A DNA stretch of 64,000 bases from NCBI GenBank assembly GCA_013399115.1, contig VXAA01005282.1, positions 218,687 through 282,686 of the forward strand, written 5' to 3'. Shown in pieces: positions 1-13,685 of the stretch. The stretch's first letter is position 1. Each line of letters starts with the position of its first letter. Position numbers and translations under genes: made by a program. The stretch is from Anseranas semipalmata (lineage: Eukaryota; Chordata; Aves; Anseriformes; Anseranatidae). Under the pieces are notes generated by a model. That model did no database searches. It was not told the DNA's origin and saw only the letters and a program-made list of their open reading frames with translations.

Positions 1-3000
1 AAGTTTCTGTTTTGCGTCAGAAAGAGGTGGAATGAAGTATTACTATTTCACTGTGTAAAGGAAATGCCTCCTACATGACGACTCACCAGGCAGCATGTGA
101 AACACTAAACACTAGAAGGAAAGATTTTTAAATATGCAGGACCTGACAGGCAGCTCTTTAAATGATTTAACTTTTTTTCAGAACAAAGTGTTCCTAAGAA
201 TAAATTCTAGAGCTGGAAGAATTCTACTGTTTTATCATTATTTTAAAAGGTTGGTAGCAGATGACCCAATTAACTATAGGCTACTCAAATTAACATCAAT
301 TTCAAGTTAAATTATGACACATCAGTGTATGCAAACAGGACTACAGGATAGCAGCATAATTAACAATAATTAACATAGTTATATGGAAAGTAGAGCTTGA
401 CAATTTTTTTTTAATATATTACAAAACCAACTGATAAGGTAACCGGTTAACACTAACCACAGTCTACAGCAGATGTGACTGCATGACATTTTCTTTAAAG
501 TGTGACATTTGCCACTATAAAAAAAGTAATGAGCTTCACCACAAAGACTGAAAACCAGTGAAGAGATAGCAAAAAATATGTAAATGTGGAATCTTTTAAG
601 ATGGATGTTTTTAGTGGTCTCAGAGACCTGTCTTTCAGCCAGTGCCAAAATCTTTATCAGTGAGCTGGGCTACATCAGTTACACAAGTCAGGTAACCTCA
701 CCTGAATGCAAATACAACCAATTACAAGGTAATGCTTAAGAAAAGATGCAACTTTCAAGATGGCAATCTCACCCAAATCCTAAAAAGCTGGAATAACTAT
801 ACAATTTAGAGTTAATGATTAATAAAATAAATTAAAAAATCCTAGAGCAAAGCCTGGTTTTATATAAATACCAGGAATACGGAGGAGGTGCAGTGATGAG
901 AGTGAATCAGTGCTAAGCACTGCAACTATACGTGGTACAGTGCTGCCCCAACTGAAGTGCAGCTTACTGTAAAATTCAAAAATAAACAGTCCAGAAGCAG
1001 CTCACAATGAGCAAGCCACTGTGGGAAAGATGACTTCTGCCCATAAAACCCTCAAGAGGCTCTAACCAGTGTGCTTTTTCATCAGACCCTGAGGAAGAGA
1101 AGTCATCAGAGACCACCAGATAATTGTACGGGGAAGAGGCTTCTAATAAGCGATGGATCTTTCGTCCAGAAAAAGACCTCATCAGATGCAGTTGCTGGAA
1201 GCCAAAGCTAGAAAAACTCAGCTTAAAAGAGAAGAATACTTCAACGATGATTAATTATTGGATCAATATACCCAGCATTGTTCATCACTTGAAATTTCTC
1301 TTTCAGAAAGACTTTTTCCCAAACAGAAATAGAATAGAGCTTTTCCCAAATAGCTCAAGCAGGAATTACAAGCTTCATGATAATTTATTAGCCAGAAATG
1401 CTTGCTCCAAATAACACAGATAAAACCATTTGAACAGAAGTGTCCCACTGGTATTTAAAAATCCAAGCATCTATGATGGTACCTTAGTTAAGAATTGAAT
1501 TTCTCACTATTTAAACATACCTTTGTGCTGTAACCATTAGCAATATGGCACCTCTGATACATTTCACTAGACTGATAATTGAAATGCCATTAAAAATGTG
1601 GTTTATTTACACTCAATGTACGCAAAACAATTTGTGAAGAGCAAAAGCATCGGCCTGAGCAATGAGAATAATGACTGTGCATCTGTAGTGTTCAAACAGG
1701 TTTCTGTTATTCTTTTCACTTATTTGAATCCACCTGAATCATTTCTGCTTACCCACAAGGAATACTTCTTCAAGTATCATAACCTGATTTGTGGGAACAC
1801 CCTGTATTTTGTTTCACGGGACTAGAACTTTATGATCATGAATCAACACTACGATCAAACAATGCACTTTGAAGAAACTGCAGTTGTTACATTCAAAATT
1901 GAAATTCTTAGTGGGGTGCGATGTTTTAAAACAAGTCTTTGTGGCTGCTGGCACTTGATTTCTGCCTAATAAAAGTAATTTCTGACCATTAATGGTTCAT
2001 GCAGTTTACTTTTGCCAGTAAATGAAAAACCACCTACTACAAGGAGTCTCACTAGTCAGCCACATTTCAGCAAAGGTCCTTGAGGTGCTATCAACTGCAC
2101 TGAAGTGAAACATTAGTGAAGGCCAAGTTGTTATCACAAAATATACTGTTACTCACAGTAATCGTTGTTTGGAAGGCAGTATCACTTCTGTGGAATTCCT
2201 GAACTGCATCAATGTGCATAAGTCTCATGTAATAAATTACTATTTTTTCCAGCACTTAAACACCTAATTGCACAATTCCCAATGTATGCAATCCTCAGTT
2301 GTGTTTTTGCCTTGAATTGTTTATTCCAGCAGCTATCAAGGTGACCTGGACTTGCTGGCCACATGGTATTAGACTGTCATTTTCTCTTTAACTGCATTAA
2401 ATGAAGCAAAACACAAATTAAGTACTCTTTTTTTCCATGTAATCAGTTTCAGTAACTGCAACAAAAAGTTATGTGATTGTCTCATCATATGCACCATATC
2501 CTCTTTCCTTTACCCTCTCAAGCTGTCACCTACACTCTGTTTATCCAGCTGTTTTAGGAACATCAGAAGCATTTCAGGTAAGCGAGGTCGTAGGTTGGAC
2601 TCAAATTCCACAGCAGCTGGTTTGTTGTTTCATGTAAATTCACAGGTGATTTTTCCAACCAGACAGAATGAAGGGCAATGCCCAGTTTATTATTACTGTG
2701 CTCAGACACTGCAAAAGGCATTGTCAATAGCTTTGCCAACCCCCTGTGGTTTTTTCATTGGCAGAGCTAGCAAATGGCTAAGCATGATCAAACCTCAAGC
2801 ACAGAGACATGCTGAGCACTTATTAGACATCTCAAAGTAAAAGTAAAATAAAATAAGAAACAGGAACAACCTAACACTGTGGCAATTTTATGCAAAGGAA
2901 AATCCTGAAAGAAAGATCAGTCTGAAAGGTGGCATCTCGCCAACAACTCACCTTTTTTCAGTCAATTCAACTTCTGCAGAATGCAACTTCACCAGAAAAT

Positions 3001-6000
3001 AGTGCTTTTTCCTACCCTATTACACAGTATTGGGGTATTTTAAAACTCTTCAAATTTACGAAATGTAGAACTTCTAGAAATTATGCTTAAAATCTAACCC
3101 AGGTTTCCCAAGGTGTCCTATTTTGCAGAGCTGTTGTGAACAAAGACACTGAATCTGTGAAAGAACAGAAATGACTAAGTGTACTTCAGTTGCACCTACT
3201 GAACTGTGTTTAAACTTAGCAGTAGACTACAGGAGTCCTGGTTCTGTGCTGCCGTCCTCCCAGACAGCTAATCCCGTCCCCTCTGACCTGTCCCGTTGCT
3301 CCATTATTCAGTGGTGCCTGTGCGGAACGACCCCCCTGCCCTGGTGATCGTCTCCGAGTGTTTACAAGAAGGCAAAACCCCTTCGCTCTCTTCCATGGGC
3401 CTTGAGGAGACAGGGAGAGGCAATGGTTTCTTAATGCATTTCATTACATTCTTCATTAGACAAGGAAGTAATTCCACGGCTTTAAAAATCAAATAATGTA
3501 TTTCTATATATCTTTCACTTCCTCTCCCACTATCTCCCATATAGCCTCTCTCCTTAATAATAAATCTGTCAGTAAGCAAAAAATGTAGTATATGAAGGAG
3601 AGATTCCTGAACTCACCCCACATAACAAAGGCAAACATTCAAGAAAAAATGAACATAAGTTTGCTTTTGTGAGGTTTATGCAGCTTGGCAAATAAATTCT
3701 TTTATGCCAGCTACCAACAAAGGTTGTGATTTTAGCTTATGGACACTGATCTCAGAATACAAAAGAAGCAGCAACAGCAAACCGAGATATTCTTCGGGAG
3801 AACAACCTAGTGAGTAACTTTTTCACTCCTAGCATGAAACTGCCCCTTCAAGCCTAGACTTCTGAAAGCTTTGTTTATTCCACTTTGGATGTTAGTCTTA
3901 CCCAAGTTGTTCCTGACTTCACCTGATGAAAACAAACTGAACCCAGAGAAGTGAAACAGCCAAGCAATTCTCCTTGTATTCCATACGGTGAATTTTACAG
4001 ATGTTACAGTGCAAAAACATCCAAGAAAAAAAAAAAAAACTCTTGCTGTTTCTACATGCACCGAAGTGTTTAAGGAGCCGCGTACTGTGTACATATGAGG
4101 TGTGAATGCTGTATTGCACACAGCTAGCCAGCATGCAAGTCATCTACAACTAACGCTGCAGACATTTGGCTAAAGGTGAAACAAATTTTTCAGGTTTTCT
4201 TTACCTGTAAAGTCAAAACTAGTTCATATAACAAGGACTTTCTCCAGTAGAAAAAGCCACACCATTGGAGCACTATTGGTTCAAATGAGAACAGGCCAAT
4301 GGTAACTGTTCTTCAGGGGCAATCTTGCCTTTTAAAAGTCACCTCTGCAAGAACACAATGAATTTGTGTTCCTTCTGGACAAGACTGAACACAATCCTAC
4401 ACTCGTGTGCTTTACACAGACATGTTTAAGTTTAGTAGAATACTAAGAGCATTTGGCTTCCTAGCAATTTTGAGGCATATGACCTGAAGAAGTCACCAGA
4501 AGTTCATCTGATTTTTCAGACATATCTTCGGAAACGAACTTGTATTTTAAGTCTTTCCATCTCCCCTTTGTATTTCCACCAGATTTCCATGAGTGTTACT
4601 TACAGAAACATACATCTACAGCAAGCTGCTATCAGTGCAAGGAATTCAAATCACAAAAATACTGGGCTTCTTTGTTTTTAAAGCATTTCACATTCAAAAT
4701 TCAACAGTTAGAAAAAGCAAAGTTACAAAAAGCATTCAATACAGATTGAATGCAATTTCTGTAGTAATATCTGCTCTAGTCTGAGTACATATGTGTACGC
4801 CTGTCTCGAAAAACTCAGTCTTTGTTTGATTTAAATGCAAGTTGAACTGGGCTCTCTATTGTTTCTTTTATAATACTCGTACAAGCAAAATGGTTAGCTG
4901 GAATGGCTAGTTCAGCTTCACTTACCTCTACATACTTGTACCAGGTTATACCAGTACAGGGTTTCCACTTCACTCTTCACTTTCTCTTAAACGCCAGTCA
5001 ATGGCATTCAGATTCCAAACTGACCTTTATCTTTACACTAATAGCTTTTCTTATCAGCAGCAAAATCACTACATCTTCCACACAGTTGATCTGTCACTGT
5101 GTTTGGAATAATCCTTTACCCTAACATTTGGTGCTGACTATTAATAAATTAAGAACTAACAGCAAAATAATTACCCTTTCACCTAGGAAAACACTGGTGG
5201 CCACCACAGAACGCTCCCTCAGTGACACGGTGTTTTGCCCTGTATAATTGATGCAAATGTGTAACAGGATACTGTTATGTTCTTTTCACTAGCTGTCACT
5301 TTCACACACATACTATTTGTCTCCATACTATGGCAGATGCAATAGTCTACCACAAGGGTTTTTTATTAAAAACAACTCTACTTTTAAACTATTTATTTAC
5401 TCAGACAAGAAAAATCTCTTTTTCCCCCCCCCCTTTTTTTTTTTTTTAAAGGCTACAGATGCTGGTATTGTATAAGATTATCGTACATTTCAATTTCAGA
5501 TAAATTTGAATGTTCCAACAAAAGCCAAAAAATATTTCCAACTTGTACATATAGTGTGTACCACTGAAAAGCAAATCTTTCTCATCCATTAGCAATAACT
5601 GCATAATGAATTACACTGCATAGAAAAATTCAGCATTTCACCTTATATAAGCGCATAATTCATAAAATGCTGCAGATGAATGAGCAGAGATCTCTTTTCT
5701 CCACTATCAATAAATTAACCTCAAACTTTGTTTTATACATCTGCCAGCACAGTGGTGAACTGAGGTGTTGCAGGCGCCATTGTGATGGACTAAGGAAATG
5801 CTAAGGTCTGTTGCTTTACCTCATCAATCTGGAACCCGAATGGAGCTTTCCCTAACGGTTGCCTCCAAACACATTCCTGAGGAGCACTGACTGGTGACCA
5901 GAGCGCTGGCTGGAAAAAACAAGTTGTGCAGCATAGTAACAGTGTTAACAGCCCTTCACCAACACATGCTACCTCTTTGAGGAAGTCCTTTCACCAGTAA

Positions 6001-9000
6001 TGAGTGAGGGGCTAACCTCTCCCCACAGAAGATAAGATATTCTGAAAGCAAGGTTTGGGATTTTTTTTTTTTTTTTTAATCAATAAAGTAGTATTTTCAC
6101 ACTGTAATGTTCCGCTCCATCCCCCCATCCCCCCCGCCATTGTTCACATACTAATCAGAATATACATAGTGTAATGCAAGCACTGGAGTTATTTGCTAGC
6201 TTTCCCAGCATATGCAGCATTATTAGCAGAACATGCCAATGAAACAATACTCCTTTCCCAAAATTTAGGACACTGGATGGAGCTAGCCAGCAGACACTAA
6301 ATTTTTTCCGAGCCTATTCAGTGACCCTCACGAGTACCTTCCTGCTTCACTTTCTTTTTCCACAGCCTGGAAATGGCAACACTTGCTGGGTTGTTTTTGT
6401 TTGTTTGTTTTTTTGTAAAACTCTAAAATCTCTGGTAGGAAAAGACATTAAAGAAAACAGCATAAATGTCACTATGAGGAATTTTTCACAAAAGGATTTA
6501 GCTGAGTTCTATCTAAAACAGACGCTAATAACAACAAACATTATTTACAAAGGATAAATTAAATTATATAAACTGTCACTGAATTATCTAATTGGCATTT
6601 TCTCTCTCCCAGATGCACTCCAGATTAAGTATGTATTCACAACTGCTCTTAAGACTTCAAGCTATTTATAACTCTCCTAAACATTGAAATAATGTATTTA
6701 TATCAGGATTAATCATCACTATAATTTAATTAGCATTTGACAAGAATTGATTTGGCAGAACTTTTTCCCTTAAAATAGGAAATGGCCATAAACCAGGGGA
6801 ACAGCCATAAACTAAACACACTGTTTTTTCTCTCCATCTGCTTCTGGTAAGATGCATTCTTCAACTGCTAATTCAGTCAAGATCTTCTCAACTTCATTTA
6901 TACAGTTAATTAGAGTCAGATGCTGACAACATCCAGATTATAAATCAAATCTGGGTATGCAGGCGAAAAGAAAGCTGCTGCTAACACCAACGTACGTGTT
7001 TTGATTTCTTACAGACCTACGTATGAAAGAAGAGTATGAACTAGTAGCACAGTGGGTGCAGAATTACAATTACATCCCATAAAAGATGGGCCTAAAAGCT
7101 ACGTACTACAGCACTAACCTTGCAAATGCTTAGACCCAAAAGCAGGGTCTAGAACCTCACACTCCTGCCAAGCTATAGAGGAAACCCATGTTGGGTCTCC
7201 CACTTTCATGGCACTCGCTCCAGCTGGAAAGATTGATATAAACAGTCGTCATTTTCCTTCTCCTCAGTTATGTTTCAAAGGACAGTGGTAGTGACCCCTG
7301 TATGCTATGGGGAGCCTGATTTTCCAACCACTCACCAGCAGCTCCCCGAGCAAGCCTGTCAGACCCTTTACCTAAAGCTCTTGCATCCAGTCAGCCCTAA
7401 ACACACAGCCCTAAATGTACCCCAGACTAATAAAGATGGGGGCAGTCTGGGGCATGCAGAAATATGCAGTTCTAGTGTCTGCAGAGCTCCAAAATCAAAT
7501 GGAGTATGCAGTCTGGACATAACTGGAATAAAGCAGCAGATATCCGATTTCAGGATCAGTTACATACTTGAGAACACAGATTCTACCTAGCTATATCCAT
7601 GCATTTAAACATTTTTGGAGGGCAACAAGGATATACATCTGATCCCATCTGATGTCCTTTTTAATTGTTTTTTTCTATTTAAGCGATCATGTCTGTGTCA
7701 CCAAAGCCAATCATAATTCATGCTGATTCGAAGAAGACAGCAGTATAGCAGAACATCCTTTTACTGTAGCTCCTCCTACTTGCTATGTTACGCTTAGACG
7801 GACCAAGAACTCTGAACGACATTGAAAATACGCCAAAATACAAAATAGCCAAAGCTCAAAACAGAAAGAAAATAATGTTGCAGCATGTAATTTTCTTCAT
7901 ATAAAACAAAAACCAAACAAGCCACCCCTTAATTCTAAAGCCCAGAACAAGTTATTTCAGACGACAAAGATTAAAAGGACCCTTGGGATTTCTATTGAAA
8001 GCATATAACAATGTTGAGTATCAGATCTAAAGTGATCTACATACACAAAGCACACACATTGTTTAAGGATCATATAGACTCATGGATCACCCAGTCCAGT
8101 CTCAAGCCACCGAAGTGCTTTCCTATACCTTTGATAATATTCCAGAAATAAGACTATTTCTTTTCATTTTAATTTCTTTTCATTTAATTTAAATTTTCAA
8201 TTTAATTTAACTCGTTTATACTCTAATTAACTGACAAGCTACATTCCATAGGCAATTGAAAGTGATTTTTCTATTTTTTTTCCAGGTGGCAAGGAACTGG
8301 TTTCAGTTACTCCTGAACTTAACAAAAACTCCTCTGCTCATGAAAATCTACACTAAACAAAGGGCTGCCTCAACGACCATTCTCACTGTATCCTTTGTCA
8401 AGGTTTTACAACTTTGTCACATTTCAAGTCACACAACGTGGCTTCAACAACATGAACTGACCACAGTGTCAGTGATTTTCATTTTGCAGACTAACAGCCC
8501 TTCATCAGAAGCACAGGAACCAAACACCAGTTTGGGGACTCAGTAGCAACATTTTTTTTTTTTTTTTGGCTCCTGAGCACTAAACCCAGAAGTTTCAGAT
8601 GCTCATCCAAGTACAGAGCAATGTCAAATGCTCTAACTTACTGGACCAGGATGATCACAGCAAAGGGTTTAACACCATGCGGGTAACTGAAAGAGATTAC
8701 GTGGAATATCTGAAGAGAAATAATAAGCTTATTAAAAGCTAACATGCCTTGAAACAGCCAAAGAAGCAAAAAGCAGATTTATACAGGAAATTAGCTTCTC
8801 TGTAAGTGCCCCAACTCCACACTCATACCATGTGGCACTCCTATCCCACCTTTCTCTGGATTCCTGTTTACAGCAACTCACTTTCCTTACAGAAAGGATC
8901 TCAGACAGAAATCTTGGCAGTAGTGATGAAAAACTTACCATTCATCCTGGCAGGTACCACAGCCATCTGTTGTTCAGGTGCAGGCCTTGAGCAGCTCAAA

Positions 9001-12000
9001 CAAGAGACTGAAAGCAGCAGTCCAGATGAGGAACGTAGTCAAGAGCAGGTCAGGGAAGGCATAACTTCTCCAGGAGGTGGCTACACTGATCCAGCACAGT
9101 AAGACAGCCAAGGGCCAATCCTTCCAAAAGAAAAAGAAAAAAAAAAAAAACATTGCAGGGGACTGCAAAACCTTGCCTTACAGGTAAGCCATGCCTCCAC
9201 AGAAAATACTAAGTTTTCGAAGGAGCAGACATAAACATTCAGATCTACATGAACCAGGCTTCCTCCCCTAGAAATCTTGTCCCAGATGATTGTAGTCTTC
9301 CCACAGCGTGAGCTAGAGGGGATGCCGTGAATTCTCAGAGGAGATACAGCTTATGGACAGGTTATACATAAATAAGAGCAATTGTAAACTGGGGCCTCTA
9401 CTCATGCAAGTCTCCAAGGCAATTGGCCACAAAACAATAACAAACCGTGATATCGACAGAAAGCCCAGATCAGTGCTTAGAACGGTGCTTAATTTAACGC
9501 CACTGGTTACAGGAAAAGTTCAAACAAACCTTCCATTTAGCCTATGTGGCCAAAACCTCGTTGATACCAGGTTCTGGTAGGAAACAAATGCCTCAAACTA
9601 GCTTTTGCTTTCAGTTACAAAAGCAAAGATCACAAATGATTTATCCTCAGCATATCCTTAGCACTAAACCACAGTGAATGTTTCCACCAACAACCTCAAG
9701 TTTTTGATTTTTTGTTTTTGCTACAGCATGTGTGATCTACAAGTATCATCTGTAAGGATTCAGTCTGCACAGTATTCTAGACATGGTGATTTTCTCAGAG
9801 CTGGACTCTCAGTTAATGAAATACAGCAAAGCTGTCCCACAGCTAATGAAAATAAATAGGAAGCAAAGAGTTAGCTTTGTTTTGACCTGGCCACGCATGC
9901 AGCACCAGCCAAGACGAGGGAAGTGGGTAACCCCGTTAAGAAACTCTTTTTTTTCTTGGTCCAGTCACTCTATTTATCTCACGTATCTTTACTAAAACTG
10001 AATTATCAGATTTATGCCATCTGTGTTTCTATTCTTATTCCTGAAAGAGATTTACCTATTTTTTTACACCTTGATCCATCAGTTATACTCCAAATAGGAA
10101 AATGCTTTCATACAAACACTGCTCAAATATATATGGTATCAATCTGGACATGGCTTTCGAGCCTCTCAGGTAGGTATGTATACTTTCTTTCTTATAACAA
10201 TATGTGAAAGTTCTTCGCAAGCATCCCTCACACTAAAAATCTTACCCTCCATATTATCTGACAATTCATTCAGACTTCAAGATTTATCTGTCCTTTACAT
10301 AACCTACATCTCAGGGTTTTTTCTTTTGTTTTGTTTTCTAAACCAGAGTACCAACCTAAGCTATTAAACAATACTCATTCTAAGCCAGCAAATGATCTCA
10401 TTTCATACGCACATTCTCTATCTGGGTCGATGTCCCTACAAGGTGAGTAAACAATACAATTTCCTGCAAAAGAAAACCTCTGAAATTAGTCAGGCTGACA
10501 AGAAACTCAGATTAGACTTGGCAAAAGGTTCACAGAGACTTAGCCAAATTAGCTGTTTCTGATTTCTAATGACACCCAAAATCACGTTTGAGCCACTCCA
10601 GTTTTACATATCATAATCCCAAGAAAGCAAACTGTTTCTTTTCCAGACTGACTCCCTCCCACAGTACCAATAACCGTCAAGGCAATGGTCTGATCTACAT
10701 TAAGTCAGTCCTTACTGAGATGTTATAAGTATTACATATAACATGGCACTCATACACAGATATTCAGCAATGTCGCAAGATAAAAAAAAAAAAAAAACCA
10801 CACTGTGATGGTAACTCTTACCAAAAAGTCACTAGTGAAAAGCTTCATATTCAAAAATAACAACAGTCTTAAAAATAATGCTACTTCACACAAACCAAAA
10901 TATTCTCTACATGAAAGAAGTCAGCTTAAGACCTGACTTACACATACTGCAATTCTCTTCAGGAAAAACCTAAAACCCACGGAAGGAGGTGCACAGTAGA
11001 CAAATCAACTTAAAGTTAGTATTTTAAAATGCGTGGCAAAAAAAGAAATCCATCTACAAATGTATTCCACTACAACTGTGAATACACTAAACTAGAATTT
11101 GAATATATTTTGACAAACATAAAAACAGTCTAATCACAGATTATGCTGATTTTAGCCTAATTGAGACAAGTTAAAAATACCTCGAGCCCCACTGAAAACA
11201 AGCCAAGCTCATAATTCATTGCAATTTGGTTTTGTACTCACATTTATTAACTTACAATACAATATGGATTTAATTAACAAAATGCTTTCATATCAAATAA
11301 TTTCACTGGCCAAGAACGAAGCATACCAAATCCCTTTCTAAAAAAAGGACACAACATTACCAGTAAGGTTTAGTCTGCAAAACTTCTATTACTGTATGAT
11401 ACTTCTTTGGGGTGGAAAATTGACCCAATTATGGTTTTGCAAATATTTACTCTTCTTACATATTATTGCATTTTATTCTTCTGTGCTTTTACGCTCTGCC
11501 TTCTTTTCTTTTGAAATGAAATTAGTGATCTAACATGTTTTGCCCAGGACAGAAAAGAGGAGAAATCATCACATTTTGGAATCTCAGAATGGGGTACTTC
11601 TGTAGTTTGAGACCTCTTGTATGGATCAGACAAGAGATGTGTGATATCAGCTCCTACCAACTTAATTTCAGTAGGCTTGCTTTATTTTCTTACTCTTTGG
11701 TTGCTTTTCTAACTGAACACAAGAGGGCACAGCTCTTGTGCAATCTCAGACTGTATTTGTATTCAGCATGTGCCAAATTAAAATCACTTTAACCTACGTG
11801 CAGACCATCCCCCTGTAGAAAGCTTGCATGTCAAAATAAGGCAAAGCAACAGATCAGAACTCTTAAGTATGTGCAACTTCAGCTACTACATGAAAATGAG
11901 AATACTGTAAATGAAATAACACAAGATTGCCATGTGATAAAGGTAATTCTGAGCCTTGAAAAGAAACATGTAGTGCATACACATTAAAATAACTATTTCA

Positions 12001-12420
12001 GGAAATCAGATACTGACTTCACTAACATCTGAAGATCCTGAATATAAAGCATCCTGGAAAAGGAAGTATGGAGCGACTCAGGAAAAGGATCATCCTGATA
12101 AGTGGGGGAACAAAACAAGAATATAAGATTCTTCGCTGCATTGAATCTTTGAGGCCAAGCTTATCAGTCTATTTTTAACACTAAAAAAAAGGCAGAGTTA
12201 GGAAGGCTTACTAGTTTCTGTGCTCTACAACAGTAAATCAGATATTCCACTTAAATATATTATTTTGGGCTCTAAAATAATCCAAAACAATTTTAAAAAT
12301 TTTAGTTATAAAAAAATAGGTCATTATCAATAACAGAACTAGCCTTTGCTAAGTTAAATTAATTAAAATTTAAAAAAAAAAAAAAAACTGTGCAAGGTAA
12401 GCAATAAAAGAACTCAGAAG
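1..12420. other. AT-rich non-coding DNA
   Basis: No gene can be supported here. Open frames are short (about 60 to 106 codons), overlap on both strands, lack recognisable domains and do not join through splice sites into a longer product. The stretch holds several homopolymer A or T tracts, for example near 4026, 6061, 8551, 9138, 10782 and 12371. No clear LINE, LTR or tRNA gene was recognised. A short segment near 8080-8115 faintly resembles the end of a CR1 element but is too degraded to call. The region lies downstream of WT1 and is best read as intergenic, although introns of an unseen gene cannot be excluded. Confidence 0.6.
5424..5447. repeat. poly(C)-poly(T) homopolymer junction
   Basis: Ten C residues run directly into fourteen T residues. 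This is a simple-sequence tract, and its true length is likely to be uncertain in the assembly. Confidence 0.9.
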
Positions 12421-12479
12421 GTACACGTGAGCACCAAAAAGCTAATCAGAAGTCAGGGCTGGTACAAAACACCGTTCAC

Positions 12480-12830
12480 TGTTTACGCTGCTGCAGCAGC
12501 CTCCACTCGCAGCCCCAGCACCTTTCAGAAACCCTTTCTCCCAGCGCAGACATGGGCAGGCCGCAAGCGTCAGGTGTTGGGCCCTCTCTCACCCCCTGCG
12601 CTCGTGCAAAGCCCTGCCTTTGGCTGCACGGGGCCCGCTGCACGCAAGGCACAGAAGTTCTTTCCGCCAAGCACCTCCTGGCCCAGGCAGCTGAAGCCCT
12701 CGCTGGGGTGGTGTCACCACAGCCTGCTCCTCCACGTCAGCGAAACGCCTCGAGCACGAGAGCTGACCAGCAACGCTCCCAGCAGGCAGGCTATGCCCTT
12801 TTACTGAGTTAGGTGGTGCACCTCTCGCTG
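12480..12830. other. GC-rich patch without an assignable gene
   Basis: This 350-base block is clearly richer in G and C than the DNA on either side. It is open in more than one frame on both strands, the longest being a 143-codon minus frame (12589-13020). The translations are rich in Ala, Pro, Arg and Ser and show no family motif. Long frames are expected by chance in GC-rich DNA because stop codons are AT-rich. It could be a decayed island, an old repeat or an exon of a non-coding RNA. Confidence 0.4.
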
Positions 12831-13624
12831 CATCAGTTGCATTATTTGCACTATCATGCCTGCCTTCAGAAGACCAAGCCCGTGAATTCACCTGCCCAAA
12901 GAAGAATGGTGCTTTTACAACACGTGGTAATGTTACCAGTAAAAGCAAGCAAATTCTGCTTTTTGAGCATATTGGCAATTCATATAAGCAAACTGCTCTG
13001 TCTGCTTGGTTTAAAAGCACCTGTCTTCAAGAGGAAGGTAAAGCCTACAGAAATCTGCTCTGAGGTCTGGATGAGAAAGATGTAACCTGAAAAGCAGCTC
13101 AGGAGATGCATACAAATGAAAATAGGGACTGACAGCAACTCCAGAGCAGAAATGTGCTCTAAAGAGGAATAGAGTACACAGGCATGGCTAGAGCAGAGAT
13201 TCAATGCACATTCTGTAATTTCTAGGATACACCAAATCCTAAAAACAGCTTTGGCTACAAGATTTTATTTTTTTTAAAATCATTGATCTTTGCACACTGC
13301 ATTTCCTGAATAAATACTTCGCTTTTGCTATTAAATTTAAAAAGCAGTCATTGGACTGGAAAGACATTCCTGTCACGTCATTACTGTCAATGACACATTA
13401 GGCAGCATGGCTCAGATCATGACAGGACTTGAACACAGCAGCCTGAAAACTCCACCTTCATCATCACACCCCAAAACCCTGCCCTGCCCTTCAGATGCCC
13501 ATGTCATCTGGTTGGTTACAGATGACCAGCTCACCTTTCTTTGAAAGCAAGCAAGCACTCTTTATCTAACAGTGATCAAAGTGGCCAAAATGCAAGAAAC
13601 TCGAGAGTACAGCCCTCACTGGAA

Positions 13625-13685
13625 GTTCGAAACACCTTTCGCCTTCCATGGAAGCACCCTAACCACTAGGCTGCCGCCCCTCCCC
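13625..13685 (-). repeat. tRNA-derived SINE-like remnant
   Basis: Read on the minus strand, the segment has an A-box-like stretch (CCTAGTGGTTAGG), close to that of tRNA-Glu-type genes. About 30 bases further on it has a B-box-like stretch (GTTTCGAACTTCC). This is the spacing of an internal RNA polymerase III promoter. The acceptor and anticodon stems do not pair well enough for a working tRNA, so an old tRNA-derived SINE (MIR or a similar amniote family) or a tRNA pseudogene is more likely. I could not recognise the SINE tail. Confidence 0.45.

Noticed and set aside
7270..7590. 106-codon plus-strand frame
   Set aside because: No recognisable motif, no supporting splice signals, and surrounded by ordinary AT-rich non-coding DNA.
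8080..8115. Possible CR1 end (GACTCATGGATCACCCAGTC)
   Set aside because: Too short and diverged; neither the GGAAGGGACC hallmark nor further CR1 phrases follow.
12427..13020. Overlapping frames of 126, 86 and 143 codons on both strands
   Set aside because: They overlap one another in a GC-rich patch where stops are rare, and none shows a family motif.
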